Source: Gordionus sp. m RMFG-2023 | Taxonomy: Eukaryota > Nematomorpha > Gordioida > Chordodea > Parachordodidae | Direction of reading: 5' to 3' | Assembly (NCBI RefSeq): GCF_954871325.1 | Contig: NC_088775.1 | Span: forward strand, 20,747,561-20,811,560 | Length of the DNA stretch: 64,000 nt | Made by a program: the position numbers and the translations under genes | Notes under the pieces: model-generated | Databases searched by the model: none | Told to the model about the DNA's origin: nothing | Seen by the model: only the letters and a program-made list of their open reading frames with translations | Shown here: positions 57,001 through 64,000 of the stretch, piece after piece | Layout of the letters: each line of letters starts with the position of its first letter | How positions within the stretch are numbered: position 1 is the stretch's first letter

Positions 57001-57245
57001 CAAAGACAAACAAATATAGCAACCTTAATAATGTTTGCTCCGGTAGTTTCAGATACCTGTAGATTATTTGGACCCCAAGCCCTAAAATTATTCAAAACAA
57101 TAGGGGAAAGGTTACGTTTAATCACAGGTGATCCAAAAAAGGCTTCTACCTTCGACAGAGAATATCAACTGAAATCTGTCGTTCTAACTGCATATCCATA
57201 CATGGGTCATTAAGCCCCGTCGATCATACCTATTTAAATGTTTAA
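57000..57245 (+). pseudogene. LINE C-terminal relic (endonuclease tail), frameshifted
   Basis: Three consecutive segments match, in order, the extreme C-terminus of LINE polyproteins that carry a restriction-like endonuclease downstream of reverse transcriptase. 'TNKYSNLNN' (57,006-57,032) corresponds to the family's K-Y-x-x-L. 'PQALKLFKTIGERLRLITGD' within 57,031-57,145 corresponds to the family's F-x-P-V-x-E-T-x-G through L-G-R-R-x-x-x-x-T-G-E/D-P. 'YLRQRISTEICRSN' (57,147 onward) corresponds to the family's Y-L-x-Q-R-I/L-S-x-A-x-x-R-G-N. The middle segment is in another frame from the two outer ones, so there are two opposite frame changes near 57,032 and 57,145. The RT and the endonuclease catalytic core are missing. 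It resembles the better preserved fragment at 61,972-62,585 but is diverged from it. Confidence 0.6.
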
Positions 57246-57758
57246 TTATTATTTTATTTAATATAGTTTTTATATAAATTTTATTTTACAAATAGTTTAC
57301 ATGTTATTTTAAATATATATTTTATTTAAATAAATAAAATGAGTATTTAAAAAAAAAAAAATTGGAGTGTAACTAAACTGAGAATGGACAGGTAAATTGA
57401 TAATAAGCAGGTAAAATTTATTTATGGCCTATCAATTATATTATAAAAAATATAAATAAAATGTTTTTATTATATAAATCAGATTTATCCAAAATTAAAA
57501 TTATAAAAAAATAAAATAGAATATAAGAGAAAATGTAATCCATAAATTTATAATATGTATACAGATATATTCTATAGAAAATATAACACCCATAGATTTT
57601 TAAATCATTAATAAATTTCCGTTAGATGGCGTAATAGATTAAAAATTTAGTTTTTAATTAAAAATAATCTGAATTATAGGAGCATAATTTTTTGCTCTGG
57701 ATAAATTTAATAGTACAAACTTATATAAACATAAAATAAAAAAATTTGAAGTTTCCAT
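57246..57758. other. AT-rich left flank of the LTR-type fossil
   Basis: No gene is seen. A poly-A run near 57,348 is followed by 'taactaaactgagaatggac' (about 57,370-57,390), which matches the core of the tandem units at 62,885-63,257 on the far side of the LTR-type fossil. The last part, about 57,721-57,757 ('ttatataaacataaaat' and 'ttgaagtttcca'), is the reverse complement of the first bases after the right LTR ('tggaaacttgaa' and 'atgtttatataa'). Confidence 0.6.
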
Positions 57759-58427
57759 TGTTGTGATATTCAGTTCAAATTGTTTCAGAGCGTCTATGCA
57801 AATGAATATTTTAGTGTTGTTAAACGGCTCGTTTTGAACCGATTTTTTAAAACGGCTAACTCAATATTTTAGCCAGAAAAATATTGCCTAAGCCTCGAGA
57901 TTTCGATAATATATGCCTAGACCTTTGTTCCTTCTATGAGCAAAATCTTGAGGCTTGCGTAATATATTTCTGGACGAAATATTGAGTTAGCCATTTTTAA
58001 AAATCGGCTCAAAACGAGCCATTTAACAACACTAGAATATTTATGGCTTATTCAAATTATTTTGATATTATTTAATTTAGCAGACGATGTAAATGAATAT
58101 TTAAGAAAAGATATATAATTGAGATTTGGTGAATATCAGACGATATTTTATTTTAAAAATAATTTTGGTTTATATAAATTTTTGATAATGATTTAAAGTT
58201 AATCATAATAAGACGATATTTATTATGTTATAATCGTATGATGTTAATTTTATATAAAAGAAACAATTTTTTATAATTGAGTGATACTTTTTTTTTCTTT
58301 TTATTTTTTGTTACTTTTTCCTTTTATGTTAATTAATAATTGATTAATTTATATAGAGTTTAATAAAGGAATTGAAATTTATATTATGTTTTAATTTTCT
58401 ATTTTATTTCTAGGCACGAATACCCCA
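57759..58427 (+). repeat. Left LTR-like repeat (interrupted by a MITE)
   Basis: This direct repeat starts with 'tgttgtgata' and ends with 'tacccca'. Removing the 223-bp MITE and one 8-bp target copy leaves 438 bp that align along nearly all their length with 61,598-62,884. Shared segments include 'tttagcagacgatgtaaatg', 'aataattttggtttatata' and 'taatcgtatgatgttaattt'. An 'aataaa' near 58,362 could be a polyadenylation signal. Confidence 0.65.
57812..58034. mobile_element. hAT-type MITE with perfect 8-bp TSD
   Basis: A 223-bp element begins 'tagtgttgttaaa' and ends 'tttaacaacacta'. Almost all of it is a long inverted repeat: each arm of about 100 bp contains 'ggctcgttttga', 'ggctaactcaatattt' and 'aagcctc' with few mismatches. 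It is flanked by the 8-bp direct repeat 'gaatattt' (57,804-57,811 and 58,035-58,042). An 8-bp TSD with TAGNG ends is the hAT signature. The other LTR copy, at about 61,640-61,660, reads 'gcaaatgaatatttatggc' with a single 'gaatattt', which is the empty site. It has no coding capacity and would depend on a hAT transposase from elsewhere. It could fold into a long hairpin. Confidence 0.93.
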
Positions 58428-61400
58428 ATTTATCACAGTGGTGCTGGAGTGTGGATGTGTTCCTGGGCAACTTCAACTTTCAGTCTAATTCCAGGCAATG
58501 GTTGCATGGGAACAAGAATTGTTGCCAAACTGCATTCTAAGGCAAAAATTCATAAAAATAAAGAAATAAGAAAAATAGTTTGTAATAAAAACATTTCGAG
58601 AATTAGAATTAAAATTAAAAGTATTGGGAAAAACAAAAGTAGAAAATTTATCGTTTAGAATTCAATTTGTAAGAAAGAGATTTAGAGTTATTTTTAAAGA
58701 TTAGGTTGAAAAAAATTTTTTTACGGTAGCTCATTTAAATTTCGAACTAATTTTTGTAAATATTGATAAGATTATGGAAACAAAATTGTGTAGGATTATA
58801 ATGATATGAAAAATCATGAATTATAAAGGTAGCATTCATAGTAGATAAGATATAAAGAAGTTTGTGTTATAGTTATTTAAAGGTATAATTTATGAATTTA
58901 TATTTATAAATATAATAGAAACTATAAGATATTTTAGATTTTATCTTATAAGTTATTAAATAATTGATCACTAAAGATAAGCATGACAAAGAAAATGAAA
59001 AACATAAATTGTGGAGATTAAATAAATTTATTTGTAAAAATATTTTATAATTGAAAATATGCTAAGATTAAAATTAAACAAATAGTTTGCTTAAATGATA
59101 TGATAATTTAAAAAATTAGGTGAATAAGATTAGAGATTAAGACGATTATACATTTATAGTAGAAAATATTTGATGTTGTAATTAAATTCTTATTAAAAAT
59201 TTACGTTTAACTTTTATTTTAAGAGCTGCGAGAGAAAAAACAACCTCAAGGATCTGATATGTGAATAAGATACGCATAAATTGATAATATTTAGTAAAAT
59301 ATTAGGTTGTTGAATAATCAAAAATCTTCATAAAGAGAAACGACTTTCATCATTGAAAATTTATGCCGCAATCGAGCTCAATTAGAGATCGGATTTTTAT
59401 TTTGAATCATTAATAAGATTTAAGGTCAATTAGGCAACAATTCTAAAAATAGTAAAAAGAAAAACAAGAGGAAAATAGGGAAATAATAAAGAAGAAATGG
59501 TAAAGTCTATTGAAATAATTTTTTTTGAATATACGAATTATTTCGAAAGAGAAAAAGAAATTTTTTTTTTGATATTTAATTAATATAAGACTAGTTACAA
59601 GAGTGTAAAATGAAAAAAAACTAGATTTTAAAAAAGAATAATTGAGTGTAAAATAGTGATATATAATTATGAATTTAACAAGTTGTGCTAGAGTTATGAG
59701 AATCATAAATTTATGTGTTTTAAAATTGATGATAAACATAATCGATTTGTTGATGAACAAGTGACAATTATGAAAATCATAATTAGTGTTGATGATAGAC
59801 ATAATTGATTTGTTTTTTAACAAGTCTGCGAGAGTTATGAGAATTGATAAGTATTGACTTGTTTGTTTTGTTATTTTTTTGTATTTTTTGTAAAATGTTT
59901 ATTTTCATTATTTTATATATTATGATATGAATTTGAATAACGAATAAAAGGAGATTTTGAAAAATAAAAAATTGCGATTTCGATATTTCTATAAATTACT
60001 AAATAGACACTATTGCGATTTCGATATTCCTATTATTACAAAAAAAGACATTACAAGAATCATAATTTTGGTATGATGAAAATTGATAATAAACATAATC
60101 GATTTGTTGATTATCAAGTGACAATTATGAGAATCCTAATCTTAAGTGTTGATGATAGACATAACTGATTTAGTCTAAGATAGTTATTAGATTCATAATT
60201 TTTGGTGTTGATAATTGATGATAAACGTAATTGAGTTGATTTTAACAACATGTGAAAGACTTATGAGGAGATAGTCAGTTGTTTTTCAACAACAAGAGTG
60301 AACGAAAAGAAGAATACAAAAAATATTTACTGTTGATTTTTGAACAATGGGCGTGAACCGAATAAAGGAGAAGAAAAGAAATAGATATTTTTTCTTTAAA
60401 GAACAAGCTTATACAAGGATAAATGCATAATACCACAAGAAGACAAAATTTTTTTTGGTAAAAATTAAAACTAAAATATTTTTAGATTCAAGATAATTTT
60501 AGATTTAAATTCAGCTTTAGACATGGTTGACAAAAGATGTGAATTGATAGCTAAAGGACAACTATTTGCAAATGGCCCAATGAAGGTATGGGTTTAGGCT
60601 TCATTGAGAGTAAATGGTAGATTGATTATATAATTTATTTAGCATATTTTGACTATATATTATAATTTAAAAATTTAATTTAGAGAAAAAGGGTGAGCAA
60701 ATATTTCGAAGTTAAGCTATTTAATAGATTATGTAAGGAAAAATTTAGAGGCGATAACTTTATACATTAAGACGAAGCGGACATATTATTTATTTTATTG
60801 GTTAGAACTGTGTATTTTAAATCTGAGAATAAATATAAGAAAAAGTAATAAGATATTTAAAAAGTTATAAAGGGTTAAATAGAATACTTTAGATAGAAAT
60901 AGATTAGATGCGATTACCTGAGACATTAAGACAAAGATCAAGTGAGAATAAAGAGATCTTAAGACAAATCAATATCTCGGCAAATGCAAACTGTCATAAG
61001 ACACGGAAATATAAAAGATCAATACGGTTTCAAGAATTAGATGAAAAGAACTAATCAATTACAAGAGAACGTGGAAACAAGCGACTAGATAAAACAAATG
61101 GTCAAGACGTTAATGCTACAATCGTTATTCGCTGACCAATTATCGCCAATTGTTTACCGAAACTTTAGTATAGGATACAAAGTCGGTGATCATAGAACAA
61201 GAATTCGAAAAAAATTGTTAATCGCAGATCAAGTATCGCCAATCGTTTACCGAGATAAAGCGCTAAAGAATGATAGAAACAAACAACTAGCTACGATAAA
61301 TTGTAAAGAAATTCAGATTGGTAATAGAAGAAGCAAAAGTTGAATGCATCGATATTCGTTTAAAAGCAATCGTAATCAATTACCAGTTATAGTCAATTAA

Positions 61401-61597
61401 TTCAAGAATTTCAAGTTGTAATCTGATACAAACGGTCGTTAGAAGCTAAGAATACTAGATAAGGAGCAGCTGTCGTTGGAACTTAGAAGACATTAAAAAT
61501 TAAGAATAGATTTGGTGGAGATACAAGATCAGTAAAGCCCAAAATCAAAAGAAAGTTGGTCATTCGCAGAATGATGGGTCTAACTTAAGTGGCAGGA
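58428..61597 (+). other. Interior of the LTR-type fossil, no gene recognised
   Basis: About 3.2 kb between the two LTR-like repeats. The first 130 bp are less AT-rich ('gtgctggagtgtggatgtg' and following) and sit where a primer-binding site and leader would be expected, but I cannot match a tRNA end. After that the sequence is AT-rich, with a degenerate minisatellite at about 59,690-60,270, then becomes purine-rich on this strand from about 60,700 to 61,590. Just before the right LTR, 'agtggcaggat' is a weak polypurine-like tract. Open frames here have no recognisable domain. Confidence 0.5.
59690..60270 (+). repeat. Degenerate minisatellite, units of ~60-90 bp
   Basis: The unit core 'gttgatgatagacataattg' (variants 'attgatgataaacataatcg' and 'attgataataaacataatcg') recurs near 59,726, 59,789, 60,092, 60,149 and 60,217, accompanied by 'aacaagtgacaattatga' (or 'atcaagtgacaattatga') and 'gaatcataat'. 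Between the two clusters, 'attgcgatttcgatatt' occurs twice, at about 59,972 and 60,012. The copies are diverged and irregularly spaced, so this is an old local duplication. Confidence 0.7.
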
Positions 61598-61963
61598 TGT
61601 TGTGATACTCAGTTCAAATTGTTTCAGAACAAACTATGCAAATGAATATTTATGGCTTATTCAAATTATTTTAATATTATTTAATTTAGCAGACGATGTA
61701 AATGAATATTTAAGAAAAGATATAATATTGAGATTTAGAATATCAGACGATATTCTATTATAAAAATAATTTTGGTTTATATAAATTTTTGAATAATAAT
61801 TTAAAGTTAATTATCAGACGATATTTATTATGTTATAATCGTATGATGTTAATTTTATATAAAAGAAACAATTTTTTATAATTGAGTGGTACTTTTACTT
61901 TTTTAATTATTTATTTTTTGTTACTTTTTATTTTTATGTTAATTTATAATTGATTAATTTATA

Positions 61964-62816
61964 ATTAATAGATTCTATCTATCAATCTCAAACTCGAATT
62001 GGACAACCATGAGATCAGCTATGCTCTATGTATCAGACTAAACATTCCCTTTTCATTACCATATAAATGCAGCAAATGTCATACTAATGATAATATGACG
62101 CTGCATCCTTTACATTGCAATTGTAATCCCAGTCGGCAAACTCGAGACTTGAAGTGCAATCAAATCATATCTCTTGCACTCAGGTCAGCTGGTTTTACTA
62201 CCTCAATGGAGCCTTCTATACTATTTTCCGATGGTAGGCGTCATAATGGGGTCACACGTATTCCATGGTCTCAAGGAAAGTTTCTAATATGGGATTTCTC
62301 TTGTCTGGAGACTAACTACCCTCCAATGTTAACAAGGACGCTATGAACAGAGCTCAAAATTTTAAGATCGGCAAATACAGCGCTGATTCTTCAAATTACA
62401 TATTCATACCCATCATTTGCTCCATCTTAACTACATATGGTGATTTGGCTAAAAACTTTTTTAAAGACGTTGACCGCCTAATCAGAAAAAATTCTGGGGA
62501 GCCTCGCGAAGGTTTTTACTTAAGGCAGAGGAACGCAATAGCCATTCTTAGATTATGTTTGTTTTATTTATTCGATCTCTCCTGATGATTAGGTGAAGGA
62601 GGTTTTGAATAATTTTGCTGCCGCTTTTATTTATTTATTTATATTTTACATTATTTTATGATCTATGCCTCAATATTGTCCTTTTGTTATTATAAATTTT
62701 TTTTTCGCAATCGTTTAATAATTATACTAATTATATATTTTTCATTTTATAATTTATACAATTATAAATTAATTACAAGATTTAAATAAAGATTTATGTC
62801 ATTTTAAAAATAAATA
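61964..62816 (+). mobile_element. 5'-truncated LINE (endonuclease domain and 3' tail)
   Basis: An 853-bp block interrupts the right LTR. It holds only the C-terminal coding end of a LINE and about 230 bp of AT-rich 3' sequence that ends in an A-rich tail ('aaaaataaataaata'). 5' truncation and an A-rich 3' end are the hallmarks of target-primed reverse transcription. No clear target-site duplication is seen: the left junction follows 'gattaatttata' and the right precedes 'aataaagga'. Confidence 0.7.
61972..62585 (+). pseudogene. LINE restriction-like endonuclease domain, disabled
   Basis: Two overlapping frames (to 62,346, then 62,343-62,585) together match the C-terminus of LINEs of the R2/NeSL-like type. 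In order: 'LDNHEISYALCIRLNIP'; a zinc-knuckle-like 'CSKCHTND...HPLHC' (about 62,070-62,120); 'GFTTSMEP'; 'DGRRHNG'; 'PWSQGKFLIWDFSC'; then in the second frame 'NYIFIPI', 'KNFFKDVDRLIRKNSGEPRE' and 'YLRQRNAIAILR'. The family normally has R-P-D-G followed by about 15 residues and W-D; here the P-D pair is H-N, so a catalytic Asp is lost. The frame changes near 62,343 with part of the linker missing, and the last residues after 'AILR' no longer match. Reverse transcriptase is absent. The family call comes from motif memory; the clade within RLE-bearing LINEs is uncertain. Confidence 0.72.
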
Positions 62817-62884
62817 AATAAAGGAATTAAATTTATATTATGGTTTAATTTTATTTCTATTTTATTTCTAAGCACTAATACTCA

Positions 62885-63257
62885 TGGAAACTTGAAATTT
62901 TTATGTTTATATAAGTTAGTTTATATAAAATGAGTGAAAAAAATAAAATATTTTTTAAATCCCAAAAATCTAAAAAAAATGACTAAATTGAGAATGGATC
63001 ATATTATAACTCCAAAAATAATGATGGAAACTTGAATTTTTTTTCGTTTTATATTTATATAGTTTACACAACTAAGAAAAAATGACTAAACTGAGAATGG
63101 ACATCATAACTCCAAAAATAATGATGGAAACTTAAAAATTTTTTCGTTTTATATTTTACACAAAATGAGTCAAAAAAATAATATATTTTTTAAATCCCAA
63201 AATTGTAAAAAAAATGGCTAAATTGAGAATGGACATTAAAACTCCAAAAATAATAAT
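62885..63257 (+). repeat. Three tandem repeats of ~100-145 bp
   Basis: Units start with 'atggaaactt' at about 62,884, 63,024 and 63,124 and end in 'actccaaaaataatg'. Each contains 'gactaaattgagaatgga' or a close variant; the first and third also share 'aaatattttttaaatccc' or a close variant. The first unit starts exactly where the right LTR ends. A partial related unit lies on the other side of the fossil at about 57,370. No coding potential is seen. Confidence 0.85.
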
Positions 63258-63432
63258 GGTGTAATGGTTGGAACAAGGATCATTGGCTGTTCGACCATCG
63301 GGGAGGGGGAGGAATCGATGGAATTCAATGGTCCGGGATTGTCGGAGATTAGGACTGGAGGACCGGACTTAGTGGGCATTTTGGTCATCGTATCCAACTC
63401 CCGTCGCGGGTAGACCGAAAGAAGAAAACATC
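63255..63432. repeat. GC-rich SINE-like island
   Basis: About 175 bp of much higher GC content than everything around it, with abrupt borders. Near its left end 'tggtgtaatggttgg' (63,257-63,271) resembles a tRNA-type A box and 'ctgttcgacc' (63,287-63,296) a B box, about 30 bp apart, which is shorter than in a real tRNA gene. The right end runs into 'ccgaaagaagaaaa'. These points fit a tRNA-derived SINE in plus orientation. The stretch is open in at least one frame on each strand, so a fragment of another repeat or an exon cannot be excluded. Confidence 0.4.
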
Positions 63433-63723
63433 ATTTTATCAAACATACGTTAGTTATAGATAAAAGCGAATTTTATTAGGTTAAAAAAAAGGTTGTCGCC
63501 GTAAAACGAAAAACTATAAACTATTCATTCCATATAAGTTAAAATCAAATTTCCACGAAATCAAAAAAAATCAAAATACAAACTAAAAAAAAATCATAAT
63601 TTATCAAAATATAACTAAAATAATGATTTTTAGATATTAATATAATATATGATTAATATAAATAATTATTATATATTATTAATAAAATAATATAATATAT
63701 GATTAAATGATTATAAATAATTA
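63433..63723. other. AT-rich spacer, no gene seen
   Basis: Very AT-rich sequence with short simple-sequence patches; 'tataatatatgatta' occurs near 63,640 and 63,689. No reading frame, RNA gene or terminal repeat was found. It follows the stop codon of the minus-strand transposase fragment and would be its 3' side. Confidence 0.6.
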
Positions 63724-63999
63724 TTAGATTTCAGTAATAACCACTTCTGTCGGCAAATTACTTTTTTTTGTGGAGCTAATGTTTTGATCATTTTTATAAA
63801 TGAAGGATTCAACAATTGAAAATGGCTGAATGTTATCTATAATAAAATCAGTTATTAAATCATCTAAAGTGGTCTGGGTTAAAGTCTGAGGTCCCTTGGA
63901 AAAAAGATCAATGGACGGTGAGCCTACTCCAATAATTTCTTTAATAGAATTTTCTCCTTTCCCTTTTTTATTTGGATTAAGAGTGTTTGATGTTTTCTC
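63724..63999 (-). CDS. hAT/ZBED-type transposase, N-terminal part (partial)
   Basis: A minus-strand frame is open from the window edge for 91 codons and ends in TAA at 63,724-63,726. The core 'TTLDDLITDFIIDNIQPFSI' followed by V-E-S matches the segment that follows the BED zinc finger in hAT transposases and ZBED-like proteins, typically L-x-x-x-I-x-x-x-x-P-F-S-x-V-E. Before it is a Lys- and Ser-rich linker ('NPNKKGKGENS'); the BED finger itself would lie beyond the edge. After V-E-S the similarity fades and the frame stops within about 30 residues, far short of a full transposase of about 600 residues. It is therefore truncated, spliced onward, or a relic. Codons look normal for AT-rich coding DNA. 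Family confidence is moderate. Confidence 0.6.
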   Translation of the reverse strand, partial: EKTSNTLNPNKKGKGENSIKEIIGVGSPSIDLFSKGPQTLTQTTLDDLITDFIIDNIQPFSIVESFIYKNDQNISSTKKSNLPTEVVITEI

Positions 64000-64000
64000 T

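Larger units (their letters stand above)
57759..62884 (+). mobile_element. Fossil LTR-type element with two nested insertions
   Basis: Two direct repeats, 57,759-58,427 and 61,598-62,884, share the same start ('tgttgtgatattcag' / 'tgttgtgatactcag') and end ('gcacgaatacccca' / 'gcactaatactca'), giving the TG...CA ends of LTRs. Without nested insertions each is about 435 bp, and by eye they differ by roughly 5 to 10 percent, so the insertion is old. The internal part, about 3.2 kb, is heavily decayed. I recognise no gag, protease, reverse transcriptase or integrase motif, so the superfamily is not assignable and it may have been non-autonomous. It is broken. The left LTR contains a hAT-type MITE and the right LTR a LINE fragment. 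No clean target-site duplication flanks the pair. An alternative is two copies of some other dispersed repeat. Confidence 0.6.
61598..62884 (+). repeat. Right LTR-like repeat (interrupted by a LINE fragment)
   Basis: It starts with 'tgttgtgatactcag' and ends with 'agcactaatactca'. It matches the left LTR from 61,598 to 61,963 and again from 62,817 to 62,884. The 853 bp between (61,964-62,816) are absent from the left copy, which has only about 8 bp ('tagagttt') at that point. This copy keeps the uninterrupted site of the hAT-type MITE that sits in the left copy. Confidence 0.65.

Noticed and set aside
58449-58658. 69-codon frame after the left LTR
   Set aside because: The first third is less AT-rich but matches no family I know, and the rest is low-complexity Lys/Ile sequence; it is probably non-coding leader.
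59443-59823. Minus-strand 126-codon Phe/Ile-rich frame
   Set aside because: It overlaps the degenerate minisatellite and its hydrophobic look follows from base composition.
61098-61343. 81-codon frame
   Set aside because: It contains a degenerate duplicated stretch ('tatcgccaattgtttaccga' and a near copy) and has no recognisable domain; it lies in the decayed interior of the LTR-type fossil.
63255-63330. True tRNA gene
   Set aside because: A- and B-box-like motifs are present, but they are too close together and I could not form an acceptor stem or a credible cloverleaf.

Overview
This is an AT-rich eukaryotic window, most likely from an invertebrate and plausibly an arthropod. The evidence is a long satellite array beside a dense graveyard of Merlin/ISXO2-like, hAT-like, LINE and LTR-type elements, with no bacterial-style operons, ribosome-binding sites or intact genes. 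The species cannot be named from the sequence. No complete host protein gene was found.

Layout. (1) Bases 1 to about 53,131 are one uninterrupted head-to-tail satellite array that also runs off the left edge. The unit is a dimer of about 299 bp made of two diverged halves, A and B; the shared box 'gatgttagcc' recurs at alternating spacings of about 145 and 155 bp. That gives roughly 175 dimers. Higher-order repeats of about 1.6 to 2.9 kb are layered on top, marked by shared diagnostic variants, and there are several A/B hybrid half-units that shift the register. No transposon interrupts the array. (2) 53,132 to 53,760 is the array edge, including a degenerate triplicated repeat of about 130 bp. 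(3) 53,769 to 55,410 is a large foldback structure: a 13-bp microsatellite and short repeats on the left are mirrored in inverse on the right, and the centre holds the C-terminal end of a Merlin/ISXO2-like DDE transposase. (4) 55,411 to 57,758 is AT-rich DNA with a truncated hAT-like terminus and a frameshifted LINE C-terminal relic. (5) 57,759 to 62,884 is a fossil LTR-type element. Its left LTR carries a hAT-type MITE with a perfect 8-bp target duplication, and its right LTR carries the C-terminal endonuclease region of a LINE. (6) 62,885 to 64,000 holds three tandem repeats, a GC-rich SINE-like island, and on the minus strand the N-terminal part of a hAT/ZBED-type transposase cut by the window edge.

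Interpretation. The array looks like a large centromeric or heterochromatic satellite block and its transposon-rich flank. The half-unit lengths near nucleosome size and the short dyad-symmetry boxes between halves are compatible with a centromeric role, but nothing in the sequence proves it. The genes do not form a pathway; the biological interest is in array evolution (dimer, higher-order repeat, hybrid units) and in the nested insertions, which give a relative order of events.
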